NCBI RefSeq assembly: GCF_021278965.1
Contig: NZ_CP065589.1
Location: 4,407,001-4,471,000, forward strand
Direction of reading: 5' to 3'
Length of the DNA stretch: 64,000 nt
Origin: Chryseobacterium capnotolerans
Lineage (GTDB): Bacteria; Bacteroidota; Bacteroidia; Flavobacteriales; Weeksellaceae
Shown here piece by piece: positions 45,444-56,737 of the stretch (position 1 is its first letter; each line of letters starts with the position of its first letter). The translations under genes and the position numbers were made by a program. A model generated the notes under the pieces. That model did not search any database. It was not told the origin of the DNA and saw only the letters and a program-made list of their open reading frames with translations.

Positions 45444-47399
45444 CTAAGGAACTAACCTGATTACTCTGTACCCTGTGTTTACATAAGCACCGTTTGCCTT
45501 AGATTTTACAAACTCAAATTTAGTTGCCAGCTGAGTCTGTACTTTATTCATTTGTTTGAAGATTTCTCCTTTTCTGTTTTCTCTTGTCAACATATCATTA
45601 ACAACATCAAAACCTACGATAGCATATTTTGGCGGAGTCTTGCAGTATTTACTTTTATAAGCTGCCAGAATCTCTTTCTCAAAGCTACCATCTGTGTTGA
45701 TTTTTCTGTCCATCAGATAGACCAGACTTGCCTGGCTCAAATCATCTACTTTCTTCTCGAAAACCGGAGAGTAGAACATACTGAATGCTTTCACACCCTG
45801 TACTTCTTTAGAAAGGGCAATCACTTTATTAGCAAAAGCTTCTCCCATATCATCATTAGCTAAAACAGCAATAACCGGAGCAGACTGCCCAGTCATCATG
45901 TTTTGATCCAACTGAATATCAGCCGGAGAGTTTACAATAACAACATTAGGATTTTTCACAGCCTTCTCAAGCCCTGACTTGATGTAGTTGGCATTTTCTT
46001 TTTTAGCATCTGCTACTACATATATTTTTTGATCTGAATATACTGATTTAACTTCTTCTACAAGCTTATCTGCATAGGTTTGATTGTTCGTTTCAACGAT
46101 AATCAAATTGCTATAGTTATACAATTCCGGTGTATTGGCAAATGGTGCTACTACAGGAATTTTTTGATTTTTAGTAAAGTCTAATACATCAATTACATTG
46201 GACTTAAAGAATGGCCCAATAATAAGATCTGTATTTTCAGGATTGATCTGCGTAAGAGAGTTTTTGAAAGAAGCTTCATTTCCGGAATCTACCACTTTGA
46301 TGTCCAGTTTTTGCCCTCCTCTTGCATTTCTTTCAATAGCAAGCTTAGCACCTGTTAAGAAATCAAGAGCCATTCCTCTGTATTGGGTTTCATTGGTACT
46401 GTAACCAAAAGGAAGCATCAGTACTACACTTAGTGCTTCACCGTTTTTCTTAACATATACCGGATCCTGTTTTTTGATTTTCAAAACCATTCCGGATTTT
46501 AATCCTTTTGAAAGGTCAGGGTTAAGAGCGATCAATTCATCGATGCTTACTCCAAATTTATTCACAATGGAGAACACAGTATCTCCCTGTTGAACGGTAT
46601 AGGTAACATAGTCATCATCAACCGAAACATTATTAGAAACCGTTGAAGAATTCTCATTCCCCGAATCCACTTTCGTTTTTGAATTGCTTGTTTCCGCTAC
46701 AGATTCTGTAGCTGATCTTTTTATTTTGATGGTATCACCAGGTTTTAATCCTTTTTCTTCTAATCCTGGATTTAAGGCATAAAGATCCTGTTGACTGATC
46801 CCAAACTGTTTGGTAATTCTATAATAATTATCTTTAGCCTGAATCACATAGGCTTCTCCTTCTGCAGCAGGTGTAGTAGATACAGCCGTTACTGTTTTTT
46901 CAACTGCCGTCTCTACAGGTTTTGCTACCGTTGCAGTTGTTGCAGTTACGATAGGCTGATCACCCCCATATTTTTTGATACTGGCAAGAGGTAAAGTAAT
47001 CTCATCCCCGATTTTCATATGAGAATCCAGTTCAGGATTTAGTTTTCTCAAATCAGTTTCAGAGATTCTGTATTGTTTTGTAATCCCGTAGATTGTTTGC
47101 TTAGGCTGCAAAATGATTTTTCCAACCGAAGTTCCCGCAATAGTGCCAACTTTTTCAGGCACTACAGTTTTAGGAGCAGCCGGAGCTACAGCCTTCTCTG
47201 TCTTTACGGCTAAAACATCTCCAATAGCCAGTTTGCCATCTTTGTGTTTAGGGTTTAGTTTCAGCAATTCATCTACAGTCATTCCATACTTCTTTGCAAT
47301 GTTGTAAGGGTTATCACCTTGTACAACGGTATGCGACTTCTGGGCTGAAACTCCCAAAACCATACATAAACTGGATAGAATAAAAAACCTCTTTATCAT
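45444..47399 (-). CDS. LysM plus periplasmic-binding-fold (PBP1) protein
   Basis: The 651 residues include a signal peptide (ends VSAQ), then four LysM modules at about residues 21-65, 93-136, 183-228 and 266-310 ('VQGDNPYNIAKKYGM', 'PKQTIYGITKQYRI', 'AKDNYYRITKQFGI', 'QQGDTVFSIVNKFGV'), joined by Val/Thr-rich linkers. Residues 320-651 resemble the type 1 periplasmic-binding (Leu/Ile/Val-type) fold ('SVVLMLPFGYS', 'DLIIGPFFKSN'). LysM binds peptidoglycan. The second domain may sense or stabilise a cell-wall partner. The specific role is unknown. It lies 38 bases after bshC. Confidence 0.85.
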   Translation of the reverse strand: MIKRFFILSSLCMVLGVSAQKSHTVVQGDNPYNIAKKYGMTVDELLKLNPKHKDGKLAIGDVLAVKTEKAVAPAAPKTVVPEKVGTIAGTSVGKIILQPKQTIYGITKQYRISETDLRKLNPELDSHMKIGDEITLPLASIKKYGGDQPIVTATTATVAKPVETAVEKTVTAVSTTPAAEGEAYVIQAKDNYYRITKQFGISQQDLYALNPGLEEKGLKPGDTIKIKRSATESVAETSNSKTKVDSGNENSSTVSNNVSVDDDYVTYTVQQGDTVFSIVNKFGVSIDELIALNPDLSKGLKSGMVLKIKKQDPVYVKKNGEALSVVLMLPFGYSTNETQYRGMALDFLTGAKLAIERNARGGQKLDIKVVDSGNEASFKNSLTQINPENTDLIIGPFFKSNVIDVLDFTKNQKIPVVAPFANTPELYNYSNLIIVETNNQTYADKLVEEVKSVYSDQKIYVVADAKKENANYIKSGLEKAVKNPNVVIVNSPADIQLDQNMMTGQSAPVIAVLANDDMGEAFANKVIALSKEVQGVKAFSMFYSPVFEKKVDDLSQASLVYLMDRKINTDGSFEKEILAAYKSKYCKTPPKYAIVGFDVVNDMLTRENRKGEIFKQMNKVQTQLATKFEFVKSKANGAYVNTGYRVIRLVP

Positions 47400-47437
47400 A
47401 TTCGATAATTATAATTTACAAAAATACTTCTTTAAAA

Positions 47438-49024
47438 TTAAATGGCAACAATTATTAATTTGGAATCTTGAACCACCATCTCTTCCAAACAATTTTCAAG
47501 CCATGGATAGCCTTCATCCGAAAAGAATACGCTAAAGTTATACACTCTTTCCTGCCATATCTTGGAAGGGTGTACATCTAAAAACAGATTTTCAAGTCTT
47601 TCCAATAATTCATTCTGCTTTATTTTTTCAGCATGAAGAAGACGTTTTTTCATCCTTTTAAATGATTTCAGTTGTCTCACTTCTTCTGCTTTTACCATAT
47701 TTCCAAAGGATTTCTCTGTAGTTTCAGCAGATGCTCTTAACTCAGCAAAATTGCTAATCAGCATTTCTTCTTTGCTATCCAATAATTCTAAAATAGGATT
47801 ATCCTTTACAATCTTTTGGTTGGTAATCACCGTAAAATTCTGGAAGAAATCTTCTATTTTAAGATCCAATCTTTCAATTTTCTTCAATGTTTTCTCTTTC
47901 AGAAAAAGCATAGAGTTTCTTGGAATAAGGATTGGGAAAGGAATATTTAATTTTGAGAAATAATCTTTCAGTTCCAGCCAATACATGATTTCGGCATTCC
48001 CTCCGATATAGGCAAGATTAGGCAATACTTTTTCCTGATATACAGGACGCATTAAAGCATTCGGACTGAATTTCTCAGGATGATTTTCAAGTTCTGCAAC
48101 AATCTCTTCTTTAGTAAATTGGATATCTGTATCTACAACAACATATTTCTGTCCATTAAAATCAATTCTGTCTCTCGTTTCAGAAAGGTAAAATAAATTA
48201 ATTTCACGAGGGTTCACCTGAACTTTCCCATATTTTTCAGTCAGGAAATCGACTTTATCTTTTGAAGTTTTATGTAAACTAAAATGAAGCAGTTCGTCTT
48301 TAAAGACCTCTTTAATTTGTTCTTTAAGTTCTCTTGAATCTCCATCCAATATTAATAATCCGAATTCAGCAAAGAGACGATTGACCAAAATCTGGATTGC
48401 CTGTGTTAAAGTATTTCCAACTTTATAAGCCTCTTTCAGCATTAAGATCAATTCTGTACCGAACACAGAGTCTTTAAATTCTTTCTCAAATTCAGAGATA
48501 AAATAAGTATCATTAATCTTAATTCTGCCTACAGGGCCACCTGATTTTTCATTGATTTCATAATAATGATTCTCCGTTTTGAAGTGGTTGATCTCGGCAA
48601 AATCATGATCTTCAGAAGCCATCCAATACACAGGAACAAAATTAAAATCCGGAAAATGTTCTTTCAAATAGGTACATGTTTTGATCGTCTGCAAAATTTT
48701 ATAGACAAAGAAAACAGGTCCTGAAAACAGATTCAGCTGATGACCGGTAGTAATGGTAAAAGTATTTGACAGTTTTAGGTTATTAAGATTCTCTTTCTGC
48801 TTCGAAGAAAGAGAAAAATCTGATAATTGCTTTGAAAAAGCATCAAATAGTATATTCCTCTGCTCTGAAGAAAAAGAATCTTTTTTTAAATGGATCTGCT
48901 GGCTGAAGTGCTCTACAGAAAATGTTTTATTTTCAAAACCCTCAATATTCTGATTCAAAAAATCTTTTACCAATTGAGGTATGCTTGCTATATCATTAAA
49001 TGATATTTTATTAATTGTTTTCAA
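47438..49024 (-). CDS. bshC: Bacillithiol biosynthesis cysteine-adding enzyme
   Basis: The 528 residues match BshC in length and sequence: 'ITTGHQLNLFSGPVFFVYKI', 'PDFNFVPVYWMASEDHDFAE', 'YIGGNAEIMYWLELKDYF' and a helical coiled region before the C-terminus. It joins cysteine to glucosaminyl malate in the last step of bacillithiol synthesis. bshA and bshB are not in the window. It lies 12 bases after the putative porin gene. Confidence 0.93.
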   Translation of the reverse strand: MKTINKISFNDIASIPQLVKDFLNQNIEGFENKTFSVEHFSQQIHLKKDSFSSEQRNILFDAFSKQLSDFSLSSKQKENLNNLKLSNTFTITTGHQLNLFSGPVFFVYKILQTIKTCTYLKEHFPDFNFVPVYWMASEDHDFAEINHFKTENHYYEINEKSGGPVGRIKINDTYFISEFEKEFKDSVFGTELILMLKEAYKVGNTLTQAIQILVNRLFAEFGLLILDGDSRELKEQIKEVFKDELLHFSLHKTSKDKVDFLTEKYGKVQVNPREINLFYLSETRDRIDFNGQKYVVVDTDIQFTKEEIVAELENHPEKFSPNALMRPVYQEKVLPNLAYIGGNAEIMYWLELKDYFSKLNIPFPILIPRNSMLFLKEKTLKKIERLDLKIEDFFQNFTVITNQKIVKDNPILELLDSKEEMLISNFAELRASAETTEKSFGNMVKAEEVRQLKSFKRMKKRLLHAEKIKQNELLERLENLFLDVHPSKIWQERVYNFSVFFSDEGYPWLENCLEEMVVQDSKLIIVAI

Positions 49025-49036
49025 CCTGTATCATTT

Positions 49037-50974
49037 TTAGTTGAACAAATACCACACAATTCCGATATTCAGTCTGAAATCGTACACCGGATAATGTGGA
49101 AATACATAAGCTTTGTTAGTAGAAATAACGGTTCCTATCTGCTGTCCTTCTATAAAGAAAAACATCTTTTTCACCTTCATATTAATATATAAATCGGCAA
49201 TAGGCTGCCCTCCAATAGCGAATGAATCTTTACCAGCAAGAACATATTCATTAAGAACCGGAAAGTATTCTCTGGAATTAAATTTAGAGAAATAATACAC
49301 TTTAAGTCCTGCCTGAATTTCTGCTGCCTTTTTAAATGCTTGTGTTTGGTAGAAGAAATTTGCCCTTCCCACGAAGCTTGGCATTGGAAGTAGGTTTTTA
49401 TTGGTTAATGCATTTTGGAAATGCAACCTTGTATTCAAATGGAATTTACCGTAGCTGAAAGTCGCATCCCCTCCGATCTGAGAGATATTCATTGAATTCT
49501 CACTTTGCTTTGGAGCTTTATTACTGTCAAAGTATGTATAATTATCAATTCTGAAGTAGTTAGCAAAAAGTTCTGTTTTAAACCATTTCAGATTAATACT
49601 TCCGCCAAGTTCCATCACAGATTGATTCTTAGCATTTTCAAGATAATAGTTGAAATTATTATAAACAGAAGTATTCAATAAGTAGTTGAATGATGGATAA
49701 GCACTCTGGAAGTTCACCTTTGCATTCACAAAATAATCTTTTATTGGCTCGAACTTCAGATTGTTTGTTGTTCTCAAGTAACTTTTAAACTGGCTTCCGT
49801 TTGAAAATTCAAGGAATGAATTCAGCTGAACCTTGTCCCAAAGTTTCACCTGTAGATTTCCCACAGCTCCAATTCTGCTTTCTTTAAGTTCACCAGGAAA
49901 AGGTACACCATCAAGAGCCACTATATTATTTATTCCAAACTTAATCATCTGATAGCGTACTCCGGCATCTAGCTTGAATTTTTCATTATTAAAAACCAAA
50001 CTCAAAGTATTACTCAGATTGCTGGAGTACTTTTTCGTTGCTAGAGGAAAGCCATTGACTAAATCAGTAGGAACCTTATACCAATACCCTTCCAATCCTC
50101 CTTGAGTATAATAATATTTATTCCCTTGATGGAAAATCGTATGTCTGATACTGAATGGGAATTTTTCAGCATTGAATGGCGTAAACTGATGACTCAGATA
50201 ATATCTTCTGTAGGCAAATTGCGAAGTCGTTGATGCCAGATTAACCTGAGCGTTTTGTCTGTTTTTATAATTGCTGTCTCCACTTTGAAATAAGTCATCT
50301 TCGGTAATCCCACCACTCTCCTGATTATTAACATTCTGATGAAGGTAGTGTGCAAAAAGTTCATAGTTCCCACTTTTGGAAACATAATGCCCGGAAAATA
50401 TAGTATTATTATTTGCTGCCAGGGAATTTCTATAAAGTCCTTGTGAACGGAGTCCCATATATTCTAGCGCAAAATTGAATCTTTTACCAATATTCTGAGT
50501 GTAGGTAGATCTTAATGCAGCTCCGTTTCTCATCGCATTGTGATAGATAAATGTTGCAGTAGGTGTTTTTACATCGTAATACTTTACATCATTTGCACCT
50601 ATAATCATATAAGATTTATTGGAAGGCAATAAAGATAGATTTTGCTCAGCATTCACTTCAAACACCAATGGATTAAATCCTGAGCCTATATTAGCTGGCT
50701 GTACCCTGCCAAAATTGTCATTGTTATTATATTGAGAGAAAATATAAGTTTTATCAAAAGTCATGACTGTATCAAAAACTTTCTTTTCTGAAAACTGAGT
50801 CTGATACAGGTAATCATTGATGGTAGGTTTGAAAATTTTCAAGGAATCTTTCTTTCCAGAGTCTATGACCAGAGTATCTTCCGGTTTCTTGGATGTTTTG
50901 GTTTCTTCAGTTTTAACAACCTGTGCACTGGCAGCGAAGCCAAAGAAAGTGATTATGAAAAGGATATACTTCAT
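49037..50974 (-). CDS. Putative outer-membrane porin (PF14121-like)
   Basis: The 645-residue protein has a signal peptide (ends ASAQ), an acidic/Lys N-terminal segment, then many aromatic-bordered beta strands through to 'PVYDFRLNIGIVWYLFN', which ends in an aromatic residue as outer-membrane barrels do. 'YNNNDNFGRVQPANIGSGFN' is typical of the Bacteroidota putative-porin family. No TonB plug is present. Substrate unknown. It starts the run porin-bshC-LysM. Confidence 0.85.
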   Translation of the reverse strand: MKYILFIITFFGFAASAQVVKTEETKTSKKPEDTLVIDSGKKDSLKIFKPTINDYLYQTQFSEKKVFDTVMTFDKTYIFSQYNNNDNFGRVQPANIGSGFNPLVFEVNAEQNLSLLPSNKSYMIIGANDVKYYDVKTPTATFIYHNAMRNGAALRSTYTQNIGKRFNFALEYMGLRSQGLYRNSLAANNNTIFSGHYVSKSGNYELFAHYLHQNVNNQESGGITEDDLFQSGDSNYKNRQNAQVNLASTTSQFAYRRYYLSHQFTPFNAEKFPFSIRHTIFHQGNKYYYTQGGLEGYWYKVPTDLVNGFPLATKKYSSNLSNTLSLVFNNEKFKLDAGVRYQMIKFGINNIVALDGVPFPGELKESRIGAVGNLQVKLWDKVQLNSFLEFSNGSQFKSYLRTTNNLKFEPIKDYFVNAKVNFQSAYPSFNYLLNTSVYNNFNYYLENAKNQSVMELGGSINLKWFKTELFANYFRIDNYTYFDSNKAPKQSENSMNISQIGGDATFSYGKFHLNTRLHFQNALTNKNLLPMPSFVGRANFFYQTQAFKKAAEIQAGLKVYYFSKFNSREYFPVLNEYVLAGKDSFAIGGQPIADLYINMKVKKMFFFIEGQQIGTVISTNKAYVFPHYPVYDFRLNIGIVWYLFN

Positions 50975-51021
50975 TATTCATTATTGTTCAGCAAAAATAA
51001 GAAATAATAGTAAATAAAAGA

Positions 51022-51047
51022 GCCTGCCACATTTATGCAGCAGGCTT
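51022..51047 (-). terminator. Intrinsic terminator of the secreted protein at 51086
   Basis: AGCCTGC and GCAGGCT arms with CTCTTTTATTT after them on the minus strand. Confidence 0.75.
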
Positions 51048-51085
51048 TTACTTTATACATTCATCCTATAGGATTTTTAACAGTG

Positions 51086-51769
51086 CTATTTATTAATAAA
51101 ATCGAACAATTTTACTAAGTCTTCTTCTCTATTAAAGTTAATCTTATTGGATTTAGCAAATTCCTTTACACTTTTAGCATCTAAAGAAAGTTCCTCTGAA
51201 AGCTCATCTACGTTTTTAGGCAATTTGTAGTAAGTATTATCTTTTGAAACAAGATACACATCTTTTTCTTTTGCATAATAATCATTAGCATCTTTTGCAA
51301 AAGCATTTACAGACTTTTCTCCTGACATCAGTTCTACTTTTTCACGCTTAAACAATCCATATTTAGCATCTTTTTTACTTAATAGTACAAGATATCCAAA
51401 TTTATCATTCCCCATATAGTTATATTTTTTAACGATATAGGTTTTTTTCAATGATGGGAAAACAATAGTTAACCCTTCTGTTTTATCAGCATAATAAGTG
51501 TCTTTCTTGTCGAGGTATTCCATTTCATCTGCATAAGCATTGTAACGAAGATCCTGTACATTCTTAGAATATCCATCAATCGTTACTTTTTCAAAGTTTT
51601 TACTATTTGTATATGGATTTCCATCTATTTTATATTCACCGCTTTTAACTCTTTTTCCTCCCAATGTAAAGATCTTATCACTGGACATAAAAACATTTTC
51701 ATTGCCTGATTGTGCATAGGTACTTACTGCAGCTGACAATAAAAATAAGGATAAACAAAACTTTTTCAT
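51086..51769 (-). CDS. Secreted protein of unknown function
   Basis: The 227 residues have a signal peptide (ends TYAQ). The mature part is Lys/Tyr/Asp-rich ('KVELMSGEKSVNAFAKDAND', 'LSLDAKSVKEFAKSNKINFN') with no cysteine and no recognised domain. It is a single gene between terminators. It is likely periplasmic or outer-membrane associated. I do not recognise the family. Confidence 0.7.
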   Translation of the reverse strand: MKKFCLSLFLLSAAVSTYAQSGNENVFMSSDKIFTLGGKRVKSGEYKIDGNPYTNSKNFEKVTIDGYSKNVQDLRYNAYADEMEYLDKKDTYYADKTEGLTIVFPSLKKTYIVKKYNYMGNDKFGYLVLLSKKDAKYGLFKREKVELMSGEKSVNAFAKDANDYYAKEKDVYLVSKDNTYYKLPKNVDELSEELSLDAKSVKEFAKSNKINFNREEDLVKLFDFINK

Positions 51770-51828
51770 ATTATAAGATATTGATATTTGTAAAGATACT
51801 ACATTTTCGAATCAATTTTACAAAAAAA

Positions 51829-51846
51829 ACCGCTATTAATAGCGGT
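51829..51846 (-). terminator. Intrinsic terminator of the second susCD operon
   Basis: ACCGCTATTAATAGCGGT is a perfect 18-base palindrome followed on the minus strand by a long T run. Confidence 0.9.
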
Positions 51847-51881
51847 TTTTATATAAAATACTTATTTAAATTTTAAAAGTA

Positions 51882-53315
51882 TTATTGGAAGTTATCATAC
51901 CCTTGATTTCCTTTAACAGCACCAACGTTAGTTTCTGATAATGGAATAGGGAACGCATTTAGGAATGGATCTGCACTAGCACCTGCAGGTCTAGGTACAG
52001 CATCTCCCCATCTTCTAAGATCCCATTGTCTTAAACCTTCACCAATAAGTTCTCTTGTTCTTTCTTCTTTTAACATATCCATATCTACAGAAGTTACAAG
52101 AGCTAATTGTGCGGCAAGAGTGTGAGTAACTCCAGCATCATCTTTATACTCAGTCCATCTGTTTGATACCAATTGCTTATAATATTCAAGAGCTGTAGCA
52201 GGATTACCCCCTTTAAGCTCTGCCTCAACACCGTCAAGAAGAATTTCTTCAAAACGTAGCATTTTTATATTGTCAGATCCTGTTATATTCAGATATTTAC
52301 CCTTATCACCAGCAGAGACATACAGATCACCTTCCAATTCTGTAAAAAACTTCAATCTTACATCACCAGGATTATATAAGTCAAGAACTTCTGGATTTAC
52401 AACGACATTTCCATATCCGTCATAATTAATTTTATAGGCGTAAGAATCGGTAGAAAGAGATCCTGTATTTCCTACTGCCAATTCAAAAATTGAATTGGTA
52501 GCAGATCCATTCATTTTAAATGAATATGAATCCTGAAGACCTGACGCCGCTACTACTTCATAAGCCTTAAGATCTACAACATATTTTACTAAATCTCTAA
52601 CTTTAGCATAATCGCCTTTGTACAGATAATATCTAGCCATTAATCCTTTTAATGCAGCTACAGATAGATCTGTTTTACTAGTAGTTCTATTATTAGCTGT
52701 CATTAGTTGCTCTGCTTTAGCAAAATCTGCTTCAATTTGAGCTTCTGTTTCAGCAATAGTACTTCTACCTTGCTTAGCTCTTGGATCATACTTTAGAGGT
52801 AATACAACACCTAAACTTGTTGGTGCTCCAGTATACTTTTGTCCATATAAGCGTAATAAATCAAAGAAACCTAAAGCTCTTACTGCATAAGCCTGTCCTT
52901 GTATAAAGTTTGCAGAAGGTTTATCACTAGCTTTAAATCCACTGATATCTGTATTAATCACAACATTCGCTGTTGCTACTGCTCTATAAATAAAAGTCCA
53001 AGTATTCTTCGCATATGCGTCTGAAGATATCTGAGTGTAATTCATTACGTTAACATAATAACCACTCGCAAGATTACTATACATTTCATCTGATCTCACC
53101 TCTCCGTATGCTAAGAAATCACAACCATAATAAGTTTTATCTCTCATTACATTAAACATACCTCTTGAAAACGATTCCAATTCCTGAATCGTTGTCAAAG
53201 GAGCTTGCTCCACTTCCTGGTTGAATTGTCTTTCTACAAAATCATCACTACATGAGACATTTACCATTAAAAGCCCTAGAGATAATAATGCTACTTTTAA
53301 TATTTTATTTTTCAT
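51882..53315 (-). CDS. SusD/RagB-family lipoprotein (second system)
   Basis: This 477-residue protein has the lipobox VSC after a hydrophobic signal. SusD repeats include 'IQGQAYAVRALGFFDLLRLY' and 'AALKGLMARYYLYKGDYAKV'. The C-terminal 'LKEERTRELIGEGLRQWDLR' and 'NAFPIPLSETNV' are typical. It is the surface lid of the SusC partner 12 bases upstream. No glycosidase or protease gene is nearby, so the substrate cannot be proposed. Confidence 0.93.
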   Translation of the reverse strand: MKNKILKVALLSLGLLMVNVSCSDDFVERQFNQEVEQAPLTTIQELESFSRGMFNVMRDKTYYGCDFLAYGEVRSDEMYSNLASGYYVNVMNYTQISSDAYAKNTWTFIYRAVATANVVINTDISGFKASDKPSANFIQGQAYAVRALGFFDLLRLYGQKYTGAPTSLGVVLPLKYDPRAKQGRSTIAETEAQIEADFAKAEQLMTANNRTTSKTDLSVAALKGLMARYYLYKGDYAKVRDLVKYVVDLKAYEVVAASGLQDSYSFKMNGSATNSIFELAVGNTGSLSTDSYAYKINYDGYGNVVVNPEVLDLYNPGDVRLKFFTELEGDLYVSAGDKGKYLNITGSDNIKMLRFEEILLDGVEAELKGGNPATALEYYKQLVSNRWTEYKDDAGVTHTLAAQLALVTSVDMDMLKEERTRELIGEGLRQWDLRRWGDAVPRPAGASADPFLNAFPIPLSETNVGAVKGNQGYDNFQ

Positions 53316-53327
53316 TTCTTCTAATTT

Positions 53328-56176
53328 TTAAAAACTTAAATTAACACCAAATAAGAATGATTTCAATACTGGTAAGTTTAGATCCGAGAATCCAGAGATA
53401 TTGGTTTCAGGGTCATACTTCAGATTCTTATCAAATCTATAAGTCCAGGCATTATTAGCCATCACATAAACTTTAACAGAGTTAAGACCAGTTCCTTGAA
53501 GGAAATCACTATTAAATGTATATCCTAAACTTGCATTACTTAAACGGATATAATCACCTTTATATAGGAATCTTGTTGAAGCTGAGTTCGATCTCTTATT
53601 TCCACCGATAATTGGTTTTGGATTAGATGCTCCGGTATTCGTTGGAGTCCAGTAATCACCTGTTACATCGTATCCAGGATAACTTGATGTGTATTGTCCA
53701 TCAGAGTATAAATAAGAAGCCCAGTTATCAAAGATCTTACCTCCAAAGCCATATGTAAACTGTGCATCAAGCGAGAATCCTTTATAAGAAAGGGAAGTAT
53801 TAGCCCCTCCAAATACATTGCTTAAGAAAGACCCTTGTACTGCTTGTCTAGCTTTGTTATAGTTGTTAGTTGTTTCTCCATCCACACCATTTACATACCA
53901 AAGAGGATCTCCGTTATTTGGATCTACTCCTGCCCATTTTCTTAAATAGTAAGTTCTGGCCCCTTCACCTACTCTAATTGTTTGAGTTGAAGTATCAACA
54001 TTTCCACCATATAATTCTGTAACCTCATTATGTAATGTTGATAAGTTAAATCCTACAGACCAGTTAAATTGGTTTCTATCACCTCTAAAGATATCTCCAT
54101 TGACAGCAAATTCGAAACCTCTGTTTACTAATGAACCAATATTTTCAACAACATAGCTATTGAAATTCGGGTTATTTCCTTCAATTGGATCCATACCTCC
54201 TTGAGCTGCAGATAATGGAATATTGTAGATTAGATCCTTAGTTTTCTTGTTATAATATTCAGCAGTAATTGTCAATCTATTCTTAAAGAAACCTAAATCA
54301 AATCCAACGTTAAAAGGATTTACAGTTTCCCAAGATAAATTAGGACTGAATACTCTATTAATAACAGCAGCAGCCTGATCGTCATAATTCGTTGTATAAG
54401 AATATGTAGCATATGGATTTGCAGTGATCTGGTTACCTAATTTACCATATGATGCTCTAAACTTCAATAGAGAGATAGCCTCAATATTTTTAATCATATC
54501 AAAACGTGCTACATCTAAACCAACACCTACAGACCAGAAGTTACCTGCTTTTTTTCCAGGAAGGAATTGAGAAAGGATATCTCGTCTATATGATGCATCA
54601 AGCATTACTAACTTATCATAGTCATAGTGCCCCGTAACAGCATATCCATAACGAGATGAGATGTCTAATTGTCCATTATATCCAAAAGGAACAACAAAAT
54701 TTTGAAGTGTCTGAAGTGTTGGAGTACCAACAGTGATTCCAGTTGCAGTTAAATATTTGTTGTCTTTTTTATAAGCTTCCTGAATTAATGAAGCTCCAAA
54801 ATTATGACGGTCAAGTCTATAATTAAAGTCTAAGATATTCTGTACGTTGAAGTTAAAAAATCTGTTTACACCAGATTGCTTTAGCCCACTATAAGCTCTA
54901 CCATCTCCGTGTAATGGATTCCAGTATTGTTCCTCCTCCATGTTAATGTATTCAGGAGAGAAAACAAATCTATAGGTAAGATTTTTTAATATTTTATACT
55001 CAACATTTAAGTTTGCAAAAGCTCTGAAAGTTCCAGCACGCTGATAGTTCATTTCTTGAAGCGCAGCCGGGTTAAAGTTACCATTACTTAACCTTCCATT
55101 CGATGCCCCAAGATAAAGGCTTCCATCTGGGTTTCTAGCAAGGTCAGTTGGTCTGTTAAAATATTGAGCAAGAATAGGGTTTGAGAAAGCTCCTCCAGCA
55201 GCCAATGTACTAATTTTTCCATAAGAAACCTGGAAGTCTGTACTAATTTTTAACTTATCAGTTGCCTGGTATGCAATTTTATTTGTAAAAGCAAGTCTAT
55301 TGAAGTAAGAACCTTTAACAACACTTTCCTGGTTGAAGTAGTTGAATGAGCTATAATAAGTAAACTTTTCATTTCCCCCTGACACATTCACATCAAGATT
55401 CTGTTGATATCCTTTCTTTTGAGTTGCTTCTTGCCAATCAGTATTCGTTGGGTTTTTGAAAATATTAGCTAAACCTGTTCCTAAAGCGCCATTGGCAATT
55501 TGCTCTACAGTAAATGTTTTACCTTGTTGGTTTGAATATGCAGCAGCTAAATAACTTTTCCAGTTTGGAGAAGTGAAAGAAGGTTGTCCTTCTATAGCTC
55601 TGTCATTAAAACCACTATTGAAAGATGCGTTAAATTTCGCTTTTCCTTTTTTACCTGATTTTGTCGTAATAACGATAACTCCAGCTCCTGCATCAGCACC
55701 ATAAACGGCAGTAGAAACAGCATCCTTAAGTACAGTTACGTTTTCAATATCATCAGGGTTTAATCCAGCAAGAGCATTGGTAGTTGTATTTTGCTTTGAA
55801 ATATCTCCTGAAGAAACTCTTACCCCATCAACAATATAAATAGGTGAAGACACTCCATTAATTGAAGAAATACCACGAACACGAACATTCGTCATACCCC
55901 CAGGCTGTCCTGAAGCAGCACCTGTCTGTACCCCAGCTACTCTACCTTGTAACATTTTATCGACAGAAGCAACAGGAACATCCTCAATTGACTTAGCAGA
56001 CATGGTACTAACAGCACCTGTCATTTCCTGAATTGTCTTTTTCTGACCGAATCCAACCATTACAACCTCTTCAATCTGAGTTGCATTAGCCGTATCTTTT
56101 TTGTTGTCTGTGCAAAAGCGGCTTGCCCCAAAAAGAACAACGCTCCAGCACTTAATACACGTAGTTTAACATTCAT
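53328..56176 (-). CDS. SusC/RagA-family TonB-dependent transporter (second system), one-base frameshift
   Basis: The true start is the ATG at 56176 with a signal peptide (MNVKLRVLSAGALFFLGQAA, ends FAQ). The frame breaks in the A6 run (minus strand) at 56097-56102. With seven A it reads TTKKDTANATQIEEVVMVGF and joins the long frame, giving about 949 residues. The TonB-box-like EEVVMVGFG is followed by the plug ('VDKMLQGRVAGVQTGAASGQ', 'IYIVDGVRVSSG') and a barrel ending 'PVLKSFLFGVNLSF'. It is paired with the SusD gene that follows. Confidence 0.9.
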
Positions 56177-56737
56177 ATTAACAAATTTTAATATATTTTA
56201 GAGGCAAATATGTTAATAAATATTAACACTAGCAAATTTTATATGCACAGATTAGTGATTTTCATTCACAATACAATAGAAAGACCCCTATCAAAACAGA
56301 AAGATTCACAATATTTATACGTCTTTATTATTGAAAATAAAAAATAAACCTATCAAAAAGGATTTAACAAATAATAATTCGATGTAAAAAAAATTATTTA
56401 TAATGAATCTAAATTATAATAGTGCTAATTTTCAACTAAATACATATTTAAAATAAAAAAAATTAACCAGTTTTAGGGATATACAGAGTTTTATATAACA
56501 CATTGCAAATTTCTATTTTTTAACCAAAAATGCTACAAAGCAACTCTTTAATAACGCTAATCTTTCTTTACTTAGAAAAAATTATTTTAACATCTTTTCA
56601 TTTTATCTCAAACAGATACTGTAGAAAAGAAAATTTTTCATGAAACAGCTTAGGTACAGATTTCAATTTCAACCGCTAGCAAAAAAATAAGCCATCTTAT
56701 TAAGATGGCTTATTCTATATACTTATATACCTGACTA
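56177..56737. other. Intergenic region: susC promoter and infB terminator
   Basis: At 56205-56212 the minus strand reads CATATTTG, one base off TAnnTTTG, with TTG at 56233-56235, a likely susC promoter. At 56687-56713 a 27-base near-perfect palindrome (AAGCCATCTTA/TAAGATGGCTT core) with seven T on the minus strand terminates infB. The roughly 450 bases between are very AT-rich with nothing recognised. Confidence 0.65.
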